64,000 nt of DNA from NCBI RefSeq assembly GCF_011801125.1, contig NZ_CP046171.1, forward strand, positions 5,518,001-5,582,000. The letters run 5' to 3'. The DNA is from Nocardia brasiliensis. Its GTDB lineage: Bacteria; Actinomycetota; Actinomycetes; Mycobacteriales; Mycobacteriaceae. Under the pieces are notes generated by a model, which was given only the letters and a program-made list of their open reading frames with translations, was not told the origin of the DNA and searched no databases. This document shows positions 26,464-35,822 of the stretch, one piece after another; position 1 is the first letter of the stretch; each line of letters starts with the position of its first letter. The translations under genes and the position numbers were made by a program.

Positions 26464-27948
26464 CTAGGACTGCTGGGCTTCTTCCTGCGCGTGCTGGGCC
26501 TGGGCGACCTGCGTCGCCGTGTAGCGGATGGCGAGCGCGATCAGCAGCGTCAGCAGCACACCGACGCCGCACAGGAAGAGCGCGAGGGTGTAACCGCTGC
26601 TCAGCGCGTCGAGCTGCACCGTGTTCATGGCGCTGGGTTTGACGGTGTTGCTGCCACCCAGCGCGAGGCTGCGCGAGACCACGACCGGGCCGAGAAAGCC
26701 GAGCGCCAGGGCGGGCCCGAACGCCAGCAGCATCTGTCCGACCGCGCTCAGCGGGCCGATCTCGGTGGGCTCGACGCCCACGATCAGGCACAGGGGCACG
26801 ATGACCAGCACGATGCCCACGCCGGTGCCGATCACCAGGAACAGCACCAGCAGCGTGGGCAGATCGGCGGTGCGGTCCAGGGTCGAGCCGAACAGCAGGG
26901 CCAGCGCCGCCAGGCCGCCGCCCGCGCCGATCAGGACCCGCGGGGCCACCCGCATGACCAGCTTGGAGGTCACCGCACCGCCGGCGCCCATGCCGATGGT
27001 GAACGGGATGAAGATCAATCCGGCCTGTAAAGCGCTGTAGCCCAGTACGTTCTGCACGTACTGCGCGCCGAAGACGGAGATGCCGCCCATCACGCCGCTG
27101 GCCAGCAGCACCGCGAGGAAGGTCGCGACCCGGTCCTGGCTGCTGAACAACGACCACGGTAAGAGCGGATTGTCCACGTTGCGCTCGGTGACGACGAAGG
27201 TGACCAGCAGAACGCCGCCCGCCACCAGCGAGCCGATGATCGCCGGATGACCCCAGCCCAGCGCGGGGCCCTCCATGCCGCCGAACACCAGCGTGGCGAC
27301 GCCGATCGTGGCCAGCACGGCCCCGCGCACGTCGAGGGACAGACGGTGGTGTTCGGTGTCGCGCAGACAGCGCAGCGCACCCACGAAGACCAGCAGGCCA
27401 ATCGGCACATTGATCAGGAAGATGCCGCGCCACCAGACATCGGCGAGCGCACCGCCGACCACCAGACCACCGACCGAACCGACCCCGACCATGGCGCCGA
27501 AGATCGCGATCGCTTGATTGCGCGCCTTACCCGGCGCGAACGTGGTGGCGACCAGAGCCAAGGCGGTCGGTGAGGCGAACGCCGCGCCGACGCCCTGCAG
27601 GGCGCGCATGCCGATCAGCATGCCGCCGTTGATCGCCAGCCCGCACAGCAGCGAGGAGAAGGTGAACAGGCCGACGCCGAGCAGGAACATCTTCTTGCGG
27701 CCGAACGCGTCGCCGACCCGCCCGCCGAGCAGCATGAGGCCCGCGTAGGTGAGCGCGTAGGCGGTGATCACCCAGTTCGCGCTGGACGCCGACATCCCGA
27801 AATCCGCCTGCAACCGCGGGACCACCAGGATCATGACCGTGCCGTCGAGCACGCTCATCAGCTGCATCCCGCTGAGAACGAGAATCGCGAGCCCGAACGC
27901 CCGCTCTTTCACTGGATACTGCATCGGCGCAGCGGGATTCTCGAGCAC
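26464..27948 (-). CDS. efpA: EfpA-like MFS efflux transporter
   Basis: A 494-residue major facilitator protein of the 14-helix DHA2 family. Motifs: GMQLMSVLDGTVMILVVPRLQADF (motif D1), WVITAYALTYAGLMLLGGRVGDAFGRKKMF (motif A), QGVGAAFASPTALALV. Close resemblance in order and sequence to mycobacterial EfpA (AQYVQNVLGYSALQAGLIFIPF, and the C-terminal TATQVAQAQ) plus its place between proS and cysG support orthology. EfpA exports drugs and, by recent work in mycobacteria, lipids. GTG 27948 and ATG 27924 are both possible starts. It lies 46 bases downstream of cysG on the same strand. Confidence 0.85.
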   Translation of the reverse strand: MLENPAAPMQYPVKERAFGLAILVLSGMQLMSVLDGTVMILVVPRLQADFGMSASSANWVITAYALTYAGLMLLGGRVGDAFGRKKMFLLGVGLFTFSSLLCGLAINGGMLIGMRALQGVGAAFASPTALALVATTFAPGKARNQAIAIFGAMVGVGSVGGLVVGGALADVWWRGIFLINVPIGLLVFVGALRCLRDTEHHRLSLDVRGAVLATIGVATLVFGGMEGPALGWGHPAIIGSLVAGGVLLVTFVVTERNVDNPLLPWSLFSSQDRVATFLAVLLASGVMGGISVFGAQYVQNVLGYSALQAGLIFIPFTIGMGAGGAVTSKLVMRVAPRVLIGAGGGLAALALLFGSTLDRTADLPTLLVLFLVIGTGVGIVLVIVPLCLIVGVEPTEIGPLSAVGQMLLAFGPALALGFLGPVVVSRSLALGGSNTVKPSAMNTVQLDALSSGYTLALFLCGVGVLLTLLIALAIRYTATQVAQAQHAQEEAQQS

Positions 27949-27994
27949 AGAGAGCCACTGTAGACGACCTGGGCCACCGTGCCGCCCCGGCCGA

Positions 27995-29266
27995 TCAGTC
28001 GGCGACCGGCACCGAGAAGGCCGCGGTCGGGCCGATCACGACGATCGCGGGCGGACGGATGCCCTCGGCGCGCACCCGCTCGGCGACCGTGCCGAGGTCC
28101 GCGCGCAGCACCCGCTGCGTGCGCAGCGTGCCCTCCTGAATGACCGTGGCGGGACTGTCCGCGGGACGGCCGCCCTCGATCAGCGCGTTCGCGAACTGCT
28201 CGATCCGCTCCACCGCCATCATCAGCACCAGGGTGCCGCGCAGCCGGGCCAGCGCGGGCCAATCCACCAGGGAATCCGGATGATCCGGCGCGACGTGCCC
28301 GCTGACCACCACGAATTCGTGCGTCACCCCGCGATGGGTCACCGGGATGCCCGCCGCGGCGGGCACCGAGATCGGACTCGTGATGCCCGGCACCACGGTC
28401 ACCGGAATGCCCGCCGCGACGCACGCCTCGAGTTCCTCGAATCCGCGGCCGAACACGTATGGGTCGCCGCCCTTGAGCCGCACCACGAACTTGCCCGCCT
28501 TGGCGCCGTCGATCAGCGCGGCGTTGATCGCGTCCTGCGCCATCGCCCGGCCGTACGGGATCTTCGCCGCGTCGATCACCTCGACATCGGGTCCGAGCTC
28601 GGCCAGCAGTTCCGGTGGCGCGAGCCGATCCGCGACCACCAGGTTCGCTCGGCCGAGCAGCCGCCGACCGCGCACCGTGATCAGATCCGGATCGCCGGGG
28701 CCGCCGCCGACCAGTGCCACGCCCGGGGTGATCGGCGTCGAATCATCGGTCACCACACCGGATTGCAGCGCCTCGAGCAGCGCGTTGCGCACCGCGGCGG
28801 AGCGCCGGTGCTGGCCGCCGGCCAGCACACCGAGGGTCATGCCGTCGTAGCGGGCGGTCGCCGGGGTGACCGCGGTGCCGAGCCTGGCGTTGTCGGCGCG
28901 CACACAGAAGATCCGCCGCCTAGTGGCCTCGGCGAGCACCGCCGCGTTGGTCTCCGGCTCGTCGGTGCAGGCGATCGCGTACCAGGCGCCGTCCAGATCG
29001 CCGTCGGCGTAGGCGCGCAACGTCACCGTGAGCTGACCGGAGGTGGCCATCCCCTCGACGGCCGGGGTGACCTCGCGGCTCACCACGTGCACGTCCGCGC
29101 CCGAGGCGATCAGCAGCCCGAGCCTGCGCTGGGCGACCGTGCCGCCGCCGACCACGACGACGCGGCGGCCGTCGAGATCGAGTCCGACCAGATAGTTCGG
29201 GTCGCCCTCGTGCGGCGCGGCTTGGGATACCGCCTGGTCATCGGTGGGGTCTGGCGTGTTCGGCAC
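27995..29266 (-). CDS. cysG: siroheme synthase / uroporphyrinogen-III C-methyltransferase
   Basis: A 423-residue two-domain enzyme. Residues ~15-165 are the precorrin-2 dehydrogenase/ferrochelatase part (YLVGLDLDGRRVVVVGGGTVAQRRLGLL). Residues ~175-423 are the SAM-dependent uroporphyrinogen-III methyltransferase (GGGPGDPDLITVRGRRLL, VVRLKGGDPYVFGRGFEEL, GVTHEFVVVSGH). It makes precorrin-2 and siroheme, linking sulfite/nitrite reduction to the cobalamin genes of this window. GTG 29266 is taken as the start; the frame is open upstream to 29695 antisense to the permease and carries no family sequence there. Confidence 0.93.
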   Translation of the reverse strand: MPNTPDPTDDQAVSQAAPHEGDPNYLVGLDLDGRRVVVVGGGTVAQRRLGLLIASGADVHVVSREVTPAVEGMATSGQLTVTLRAYADGDLDGAWYAIACTDEPETNAAVLAEATRRRIFCVRADNARLGTAVTPATARYDGMTLGVLAGGQHRRSAAVRNALLEALQSGVVTDDSTPITPGVALVGGGPGDPDLITVRGRRLLGRANLVVADRLAPPELLAELGPDVEVIDAAKIPYGRAMAQDAINAALIDGAKAGKFVVRLKGGDPYVFGRGFEELEACVAAGIPVTVVPGITSPISVPAAAGIPVTHRGVTHEFVVVSGHVAPDHPDSLVDWPALARLRGTLVLMMAVERIEQFANALIEGGRPADSPATVIQEGTLRTQRVLRADLGTVAERVRAEGIRPPAIVVIGPTAAFSVPVAD

Positions 29267-29459
29267 AGTTTTCGAGCCTACGGCCTGCCCGTGAACCGAC
29301 GGCAATCGCCTCGCCGGGTCGGCGGTCGGTCCGCGTCGTGGCACTGCGTCGAGCCGATCGTCGCTCGCACCTCGGGTGGGCGAAGTGTCGGCCGATCGGC
29401 ACCGACGTACGTACGAACCGTCCGTTGTCTGCCGCCCCGCGGCCGAGGAGTGTTCAGGC

Positions 29460-30833
29460 ATGGCTTTGACCGAGGACCCGCCCCCGGCGTCGGAGTACGC
29501 CGACCGCGTCATCGCGGTGGAACCGGGCGGCAACGAATACATCCCCGACGCCGCCAGGCACGGCCGCCCGCGCGGACTGTTCTGGACCTGGATGTCGCCG
29601 AATCTGGAATTCGCCACCATCTTCATCGGCGTGCTCTCGGTCACCGCCTTCGGGATGAGCTTCTGGCAGGCGGGGCTGGCCCTCACCGTCGGCATCGGGC
29701 TCGCCGCCGCCGCGCACTATGTGCTCTCGGCGCGCGGTCCGGCACATGGTGTCCCGCAAATGGTGCTGGGGCGCGCGGCTTTCGGCTATCGCGGCAACGC
29801 GTTGCCCGCCGCGTTCATGTCGATCATGTGCGGGGTGGGCTGGTTCGCCACCAACAGCGTCAGCGGCGCGTTCGCGTTGAGCACGCTCACCGGCATGCCG
29901 AAGCTCACGGCGCTGGCGCTGATCGTGGTGGTGCAGACGGGTTTCGGCGCGTTCGGGCACAACCTGGTGCACGCCTTCGAACGCCTCGTCTTTCCGGTAT
30001 TGGCCATCGTCTTCGTCGTGGTGACGATCGCGATCCTCGGCAAAGCCGATCTCGGCGCGGCCGCACCGGCGGGCGGGGTCGGCGGGATCGGCGGCTTCCT
30101 GCTGACCGTCGGCACCGCGTTCGGCTACGCGGGCGGCTGGAATCCCTACGCGGCGGACTACTCTCGCTATCTGCCGCGCACCGTGTCCCGTGCCGCCACC
30201 GGCGGCTACGCGGCGGCCGGGCTGTTCGTATCGTGCCTGTGGCTGTCGTTGCTCGGCGCGGCCTCGGCGACCATCGTCGGCACCGCGACGGGCAGCCCCA
30301 CCGACGTATTCACCGCCAATCTGCCCGGGGCACTGGCGAATCTGGCGTTGCTCGCCATCGCCCTCGGCGCCGTCGCGGCCAACGCGCTGAACGTCTATTC
30401 CGGGGCAATGGCTTTCGTGACGATCGGCATCACCCTTCCGATGCGCACCCAGCGGGCGGTCGTCTCGCTCGGTTTCGGCGCCGTCGGCTTCCTCGTCGCG
30501 TGGTGGGCGCTGCCGGACGCGGCGGCGAGCTACGAGGCGTTCCTGTTGATCGTCGCGTACTGGATCGGCCCGTGGCTCGGCGTGATGTTCGTCGACCAGT
30601 ACCTGCGCCGGGGCGCGTCCCTGGACAACGTCCTGTACAACCGCGCGTACTCGAATCATCCCGGGGTGGCGGCATTTCTGACCGGCTTGGCGGTGTCGGT
30701 GCTGCTGTTCTCCCATCAGGCGAAGTTCACCGGCTACCTCGTACGCGAGTTTCCGGCACTCGGCGATATCACCGTCTTCGTCGGCTTCCTCGTCGCCGGC
30801 GCGACCTACGCGGCACTGTCGCGGCGACACTGA
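29460..30833 (+). CDS. NCS1-family nucleobase permease (cytosine permease-like)
   Basis: A 457-residue, 12-helix transporter of the nucleobase:cation symporter-1 family. Features: FWTWMSPNLEFATIFIGVLSV near the start, MVLGRAAFGYRGNALPAAFMS, GYAGGWNPYAADYSRYLP (typical NCS1 substrate-site segment), and WIGPWLGVMFVDQYLRR. NCS1 members import cytosine, uracil, purines, hydantoins or thiamine. The following PucR regulator, deaminase and oxygenase argue for a pyrimidine-like substrate. ATG 29460 follows a GAGGAG site at 29445-29450. Confidence 0.85.
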   Translation: MALTEDPPPASEYADRVIAVEPGGNEYIPDAARHGRPRGLFWTWMSPNLEFATIFIGVLSVTAFGMSFWQAGLALTVGIGLAAAAHYVLSARGPAHGVPQMVLGRAAFGYRGNALPAAFMSIMCGVGWFATNSVSGAFALSTLTGMPKLTALALIVVVQTGFGAFGHNLVHAFERLVFPVLAIVFVVVTIAILGKADLGAAAPAGGVGGIGGFLLTVGTAFGYAGGWNPYAADYSRYLPRTVSRAATGGYAAAGLFVSCLWLSLLGAASATIVGTATGSPTDVFTANLPGALANLALLAIALGAVAANALNVYSGAMAFVTIGITLPMRTQRAVVSLGFGAVGFLVAWWALPDAAASYEAFLLIVAYWIGPWLGVMFVDQYLRRGASLDNVLYNRAYSNHPGVAAFLTGLAVSVLLFSHQAKFTGYLVREFPALGDITVFVGFLVAGATYAALSRRH

Positions 30834-31003
30834 CCGTTCCCGCTCGAGCGCGGGAGCACCGAACGCGGGCGCGAGGTCCGGCCGGATGCCGCCGCGGTTC
30901 AGCTCATCGCCCGGCGGGGACGAGCAGGAGCCGATACCCGGGTCGGACCGGTGACGACAACGCGGCCAGATGGCACGCAGAACCGCGGGCCTTCGAGGCA
31001 GAC

Positions 31004-32533
31004 CTAATCGCGCAGGCGGTGCGCGCACAGCGCGAGCAGCAGCGTGCCAGCCAAAGCGGGCGCGGCCGGGTCGTAGCCGAGCAGGTCGCGGATGCGTTCC
31101 AGGCGCTGATACAGCGACTGCCTGCCGATGTGCAGGGCCGCCGCGCACCGGGTCGCACTACCGCCGTGCCGCAGGTAGACCTCCAACGTGCGGGTCAGCT
31201 CGCTGTGATGCGTTGTGTCCCAGGCGATCAGCGGTGCGATGGTGGTGCCGATCAGCCGGTCGCGCTCGGCGACCGGCAGCGCCTCTACGACGAGTTCGGT
31301 GGCCAGCTCGCGACACGTCGAGAGCGGGCTGCCCGCGAGCCAGTCCCGGCGATACCGGGTGGCCAGGCGCAACGCCGAGCGCGTCGCCTCCAGCGAACCG
31401 GTCAGTGCCGCGGCGGTGAACTCGCACGGATCGCCCACCACCACGGTCACCCCCTCGACCGCGTTGGTGGCGAAGGCGTTTCGCAGCAGGCGCGCCGCCT
31501 CCCCCACCGGGTCCGGCACCGCCGGGTCCAGGGCAAGCACGCCGTAACCGGTCGCGTGCACCTCTGCCACGAGGGCGGTCCTACCGAGTTCCTTTGCCGC
31601 GGTATCGATCAGGCGGGTCGCGATGCGCGCGTCGGGCGCGTCGGCGGCCACCGGCACCAGCGCGCGCCCGCCCAGAACCGGAACACCGGCCGCGGTGGCG
31701 CGGACTTTCAGATCCGCCTGCCGAATCGTCTTGCCGTCCAGCAGGTCCGCGAGCAGCGTGCTCGCCGCGAGCTGCGGGCGACCGGTCGGTGAGCCGGAAT
31801 GGGCGAGCGCCAGACCGAGACTCGGCGCGGACTGCGCCAGCACCGCACCGAGCGTGGCGTCGTCCAGCACCGAGCCGGGGCCGGCCGTGAGCGTCCCCCA
31901 GGTGTTCTCCTTGGCCCGGATCACCGCGGTCGCGGTCGCGGATTCCACCGCGGCCCAGGCCGATCGGTCGTCGTCCACGCCGTGCGCGGCGATCAACGCG
32001 CCGTTACCGCTGGTCACGATCAGGGCGCACCCTGTGGCCGCGCCCACGCGGGTCAGCAACTGCGCGAGCCCGTTACCCGCCGCGAGTTCCTCGGTGAGAT
32101 CCCGCGCGAGCGCGTTGAGCAGCCGCAGCGAGCCCACCTCGCGCGAGACGATCTCGGTGTTCGCGGCCCGGCACAGCTCGATGAACGGCACCACCGCCCG
32201 CAGCGCGATCAGCGGCAGACTGTGGCGCGAGGCCTCCTCGACCATGTCGGGCGGCACGGCGTCGAAGGTGCGGCCGAGTTCGACGGCCACCCCCGCCACG
32301 GCGCGACCGGCGATCTCGCGCAGATAGTGCCGTCGCGTCCCCGCGTCCACCCCGGACAGGCCGAGCCCGGTGGTGAGCAACAGCTCGCCGCCCGACAGCA
32401 GCGGGCTGATCTCGTAGATCTCGCTCGAGTGCACCCAGCGCACCGGTCGCCGCAGAGCGCTGTGACCTGCGAGGACGAGCGGATTCGCCGGGGCGAACGG
32501 GCCGTCGAGCACGTCGCGCAGGGAGGGCAGCAT
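31004..32533 (-). CDS. PucR-family transcriptional regulator (nucleobase module)
   Basis: A 509-residue PucR-type regulator with an N-terminal purine-catabolism domain (RRPVRWVHSSEIYEISPLLSGGELLLTTG), a central ligand-sensing region and a C-terminal helix-turn-helix (GGSATRCAAALHIGRQSLYQRLERIRDLL). It is divergent from the deaminase-oxygenase pair (85 bases) and convergent with the permease, and is the probable regulator of all three. It and the PucR at 21301 share domain layout but are only moderately similar, so they are probably not recent duplicates. Confidence 0.87.
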   Translation of the reverse strand: MLPSLRDVLDGPFAPANPLVLAGHSALRRPVRWVHSSEIYEISPLLSGGELLLTTGLGLSGVDAGTRRHYLREIAGRAVAGVAVELGRTFDAVPPDMVEEASRHSLPLIALRAVVPFIELCRAANTEIVSREVGSLRLLNALARDLTEELAAGNGLAQLLTRVGAATGCALIVTSGNGALIAAHGVDDDRSAWAAVESATATAVIRAKENTWGTLTAGPGSVLDDATLGAVLAQSAPSLGLALAHSGSPTGRPQLAASTLLADLLDGKTIRQADLKVRATAAGVPVLGGRALVPVAADAPDARIATRLIDTAAKELGRTALVAEVHATGYGVLALDPAVPDPVGEAARLLRNAFATNAVEGVTVVVGDPCEFTAAALTGSLEATRSALRLATRYRRDWLAGSPLSTCRELATELVVEALPVAERDRLIGTTIAPLIAWDTTHHSELTRTLEVYLRHGGSATRCAAALHIGRQSLYQRLERIRDLLGYDPAAPALAGTLLLALCAHRLRD

Positions 32534-32618
32534 ACGGTCATCTTGTCATTGCGGCAGCCTTCTCGCCCGGACGATCTGTACGTTGCGGCGGGGCCGCTCG
32601 CCTTGGAGGCTGGAGGCC

Positions 32619-33092
32619 ATGACGCACGCGACACCGGCACGACAACTGCTCGAGGTGGCCTACCAGGAGGCACTGCTCGGACGCGCCGAGGGCGGCATCC
32701 CGATCGGGGCGGCGCTGTTCGACGCGGACGGGACGCTGCTCGGTCGCGGCCACAACCGCCGCGTGCAATCCGGCGATCCCAGCATGCACGCCGAAACCGA
32801 CGCCTTCCGGGCCGCGGGGCGCAGACGCGACTACGGCCCGACGATCATGGTGACCACACTGTCGCCGTGCTGGTACTGCAGCGGCCTGGTCCGCCAGTTC
32901 GGCATCGGCACGGTCATCATCGGCGAATCCCGCACCTTCCACGGCGGCCACGACTGGCTGGCCGAGCACGGCGTCGCGGTGACCGTGCTCGACGACGAGC
33001 GGTGCGTGGAGATGATGACCACGTTCATCGCCGACCATCCGGCGCTCTGGCACGAGGACATCGGCGTCGCCGACGAGGCGGCGGCGCAATGA
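32619..33092 (+). CDS. cytosine-deaminase-like nucleoside deaminase
   Basis: A 157-residue zinc deaminase of the CDA/tRNA-adenosine-deaminase fold. The zinc and catalytic motifs are complete: HAE (SMHAETDAF) and PCWYC (LSPCWYCSGLVRQFGIGTVIIGE). The PCWYC form and the following SGLVRQFGI resemble yeast-type cytosine deaminase more than guanine deaminase or TadA. The expected reaction is cytosine (or 5-substituted cytosine) to uracil (or its 5-substituted form) plus ammonia. ATG 32619 has a GGAGG site; the stop overlaps the oxygenase start (ATGA), so the two enzymes are co-translated. Confidence 0.82.
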   Translation: MTHATPARQLLEVAYQEALLGRAEGGIPIGAALFDADGTLLGRGHNRRVQSGDPSMHAETDAFRAAGRRRDYGPTIMVTTLSPCWYCSGLVRQFGIGTVIIGESRTFHGGHDWLAEHGVAVTVLDDERCVEMMTTFIADHPALWHEDIGVADEAAAQ

Positions 33093-34048
33093 GCGCCATC
33101 GCGTCGATCGACCTGGCGCGCTGGCGGGCCGGCGGCGCGGCGGCTGAGCAGGTGGAACGCGAGGTCGACGCGGGGTTGCGGCGCGCCGGGTTCCTGCTGG
33201 TGTACGGCCACGGCGTGCCGCAGGAGCTGGCCGCGGCGGTGCGGGCCGCCGCGCGGCGCTTCTTCGCCCTGCCGGACGCGGTGAAGCAGCGCTATGCCGT
33301 GACGGTCGGCGAGCGCGGCTGGATCGGGCCGGGCAAGGAGGCCAACGGGTACGCCGAAGGCACCCCGACACCACCCGATCTCAAGGAGACCTTCGCGGTC
33401 GGCGCGGACACCGCGACCGGCGATCCGCGCGTCGACGACGTCTGGTTCCTGCCCAACATCTGGCCCGACGAGGTGCGCGAGCTGCGGGAGTCGCTGACCG
33501 CCTACACCACGGCGGCGCACGCCCTCTCGGACGAGTTGCTGGCCCTTTGCGCGGCGGCATTGCGCCTGCCCGACAACCCTTTCCGCACGCTGGCCGCCCG
33601 GCCGACGTGGACCTGCAACATCAACCACTACCCACCGATGACGACGGTCGGCCGACCGCGACCCGGCCAGTTCCGCATCGGCCCGCACACCGACTTCGGC
33701 ACGGTCACCGTGCTGGACCGCGAGCCCGGCGCGGGCGGGCTCCAGGTGTACACCGAGGCCGAGGGCTGGGCCGACGCACCCTATGACCCGGCCGCCCTGA
33801 CGGTGAACATCGGTGACCTGCTTGCCTATTGGAGCGCCGACCGCTGGCCGTCGGGTCGCCATCGCGTGCTGCCGCCGCAGGAGCGAGCGCCCGAGGAAGA
33901 CCTCGTGTCCCTCATCTACTTCTACGAACTCGATCACGACGCGGTGGTCACGCCGCTTGCCCCGCCGATCGGCCGCACCACCGGCTTGCCGCCGGTGGTC
34001 TCCGCCGAATTCCTGCGCACCAGACTGGATGCCATCACCCTCGGCTGA
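33089..34048 (+). CDS. isopenicillin N synthase-family Fe(II) oxygenase
   Basis: A 319-residue double-stranded beta-helix oxygenase of the isopenicillin N synthase/2-oxoglutarate dioxygenase family. The N-terminal DIOX_N-like part shows FLLVYGHGVP and RRFFALPDAVKQRYAV. The facial triad is clear: H200 and D202 (GPHTDFG) and H258 (SGRHRV). The RxS motif that normally binds 2-oxoglutarate is replaced by L272-V273-S274, so cosubstrate use may differ. Coupling to the deaminase suggests oxidation of a nucleobase, by analogy with fungal thymine-7-hydroxylase of the same family; this is inference. It overlaps the deaminase by ATGA. Confidence 0.8.
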   Translation: MSAIASIDLARWRAGGAAAEQVEREVDAGLRRAGFLLVYGHGVPQELAAAVRAAARRFFALPDAVKQRYAVTVGERGWIGPGKEANGYAEGTPTPPDLKETFAVGADTATGDPRVDDVWFLPNIWPDEVRELRESLTAYTTAAHALSDELLALCAAALRLPDNPFRTLAARPTWTCNINHYPPMTTVGRPRPGQFRIGPHTDFGTVTVLDREPGAGGLQVYTEAEGWADAPYDPAALTVNIGDLLAYWSADRWPSGRHRVLPPQERAPEEDLVSLIYFYELDHDAVVTPLAPPIGRTTGLPPVVSAEFLRTRLDAITLG

Positions 34049-34064
34049 CCCACCGCGGCCGCGG

Positions 34065-35453
34065 TCAGCTGAAGTGCGGCTGATCCTGGACCCACTTGAA
34101 CGGAGTGCTGCGCAGTTTGAAGGAGTTCAGATCCACCTGCTCCAGCGACACCGTCACCGGATGGCCGTTGAACTCGCCCTCGAGTCGCAAGCGGTCCGGG
34201 GCGGTCTGGGTGAAGGTGAACGTACCGAGCCGGTCCGCGTTCGCCTCGGCGACCAGCCCAGGTGCGCTCGGCGCGGTGGTATCGGACACGGTGATGGTGT
34301 GCGCTGCCGGGTCGACCGCGCCGACCACGGGCACCAGCGTGCCGTCCATCTTCTGGTATGCCATGCCGGTCACGTCGAAAATCACCCGCTGCCACCGATT
34401 CTGGTCCGTCGTCAGAGGCGGGAGCGGCTGACCATCGCGGGTGAACTCCGCGACCGACCAGATGCCATACAACTCGGGTTTTGTTGCGCCCCCGCCGGTC
34501 TCGTTCCAGATGACCCGGGCCTGGTGCGTGATTCCGGCCAGCACCCACAGCCCCAACGCGACCTGCACCACCACCGCGATGGTGCGCGCTCGCTTGCCGC
34601 GCAACGGCTCCGGCTGCGTGGCGGGCGCCGACGGCCGTTGCAGCACAAGCACATCGGCCAGCCGACGCGCCTGCGGAGCCAGCAGCACGAACGAGATCAG
34701 CAGCAGGTGGCCGGACAGGATCTTCACCGGCACGTCGAAGGTCATGTTCAAGATGAACACCTGCGCCATGCTGATCAGGCTGATCAGCGCGCCCAGCGTC
34801 GCGGTCCGCGGCCAGAACAGCAGCAGGCCGCCGAGCACCTCCGCGCTGCCGAGCAGGATCTCATAGACCGGCGCGGAACCGACCTGCATCCACAGCACCG
34901 CGGCGGGCGTGAAGTCGCCGTACTGGGAGAGCAACGCCACCAGCGGCGGCTCCGGCATCTGCGTAGGAACGACCTTCGCCATCCCGTAGAACAGCATCTG
35001 GCCGCCCAGGCACAGCCGCAGGAAGAGCAGGAACCAGGCGTTGAGGCGCTGATAGTGCGGGCGGCGTCGATCGAGTACGGACCACACCACCGTGACCGCC
35101 ATGGCCACGACCAGGACACAGAACACGAAGATCCAGATGATCCGCTGGTCACCACTGCCCGAACTCATGTCGAGCTCGGCGTCCATCCCGAACACGGTCC
35201 GGCCCGCCCAGTTCCAGATCGGGCTCAGCGGGTCCAGCAAGCCATTGATGGCCCGCTCCGGCAGCTTGTCCCAGAACAGCCCGCTGTAGACGAACAGGAA
35301 CTGCGGGAAGATCACGCAGAACAACCCGAAGTAGGTGAAGCAGAACCGGAACGCTATGCGCGTCAACGGATTCCAGCTCCGACCGGCGGCCATGGCGGCA
35401 CCGGTAACCTCCGTGCCTCCCCGCTCGATCGACTGTGTACTCGACGCGTTCAC
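34065..35453 (-). CDS. DoxX-like membrane protein
   Basis: A 462-residue membrane protein with six or more hydrophobic segments, including a DoxX-like four-helix region (WFLLFLRLCLGGQMLFYGMAKVVP..LLGSAEVLGGLLLFWPRTATLGALISL). A ~140-residue soluble C-terminal domain follows (from about 325), rich in beta strands. The precise function is unknown; related proteins occur widely in mycobacteria and Nocardia. GTG 35453 has a strong GGAGGAGGGG site, so the longer frame to 35504 is not used. A palindrome at 35476-35486 lies just upstream. Confidence 0.7.
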   Translation of the reverse strand: MNASSTQSIERGGTEVTGAAMAAGRSWNPLTRIAFRFCFTYFGLFCVIFPQFLFVYSGLFWDKLPERAINGLLDPLSPIWNWAGRTVFGMDAELDMSSGSGDQRIIWIFVFCVLVVAMAVTVVWSVLDRRRPHYQRLNAWFLLFLRLCLGGQMLFYGMAKVVPTQMPEPPLVALLSQYGDFTPAAVLWMQVGSAPVYEILLGSAEVLGGLLLFWPRTATLGALISLISMAQVFILNMTFDVPVKILSGHLLLISFVLLAPQARRLADVLVLQRPSAPATQPEPLRGKRARTIAVVVQVALGLWVLAGITHQARVIWNETGGGATKPELYGIWSVAEFTRDGQPLPPLTTDQNRWQRVIFDVTGMAYQKMDGTLVPVVGAVDPAAHTITVSDTTAPSAPGLVAEANADRLGTFTFTQTAPDRLRLEGEFNGHPVTVSLEQVDLNSFKLRSTPFKWVQDQPHFS

Positions 35454-35475
35454 CGCTGACCCCTCCTCCGAAACT

Positions 35476-35486
35476 TGCACAGTGCA
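35476..35486. promoter_or_regulatory. candidate operator palindrome
   Basis: TGCACAGTGCA is a perfect 11-base palindrome 22 bases upstream of the DoxX-like gene start. The position suits a repressor site; the regulator is unknown. Confidence 0.3.
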
Positions 35487-35550
35487 CGAACGGTATCGAG
35501 CCACCCGATATGTAAGCCTCCAGGAAATCCCCGGTTTTTCTCTCGGTAGG

Positions 35551-35589
35551 AAGTCGTACGTGCCAGCCGCCGAAGTCGTACGTGCCAGC
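35551..35589. repeat. 17-bp direct repeat in a divergent promoter region
   Basis: AAGTCGTACGTGCCAGC occurs at 35551-35567 and 35573-35589, two helical turns apart (22 bp). It contains the palindromic core GTACGTG/GTAC. The place, between divergent genes (DoxX-like and phosphotransferase), suggests binding of a regulator in tandem. No other features are seen in 35490-35822. Confidence 0.4.
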
Positions 35590-35822
35590 TACACCATGAC
35601 CGGGCGACGGCAGGTCCGATGCGGCCGCGTGAAGGCCCGGCGCAGGCCGAGTACTCGCATGTCAAGGGCTGGTTCCGGCCAGTGAGCCGGTTCGTCCACC
35701 TCGATCGCTTTCCACCCGCGCGCCGACTGCAACGCGTTACTGTCGCGTATCGCGGCGCACCGCCGGCGATGTGGGCTGCGTTCAAGCGCGCGGCCGCGCT
35801 TCATGGTGTCAGGAGGACAACG

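Noticed and set aside
27764..31792. A 1342-codon plus-strand open frame across efpA, cysG, the NCS1 permease and PucR
   Set aside because: It covers recognised genes on both strands and has no coherent domain; GC-rich codon structure leaves few stops.
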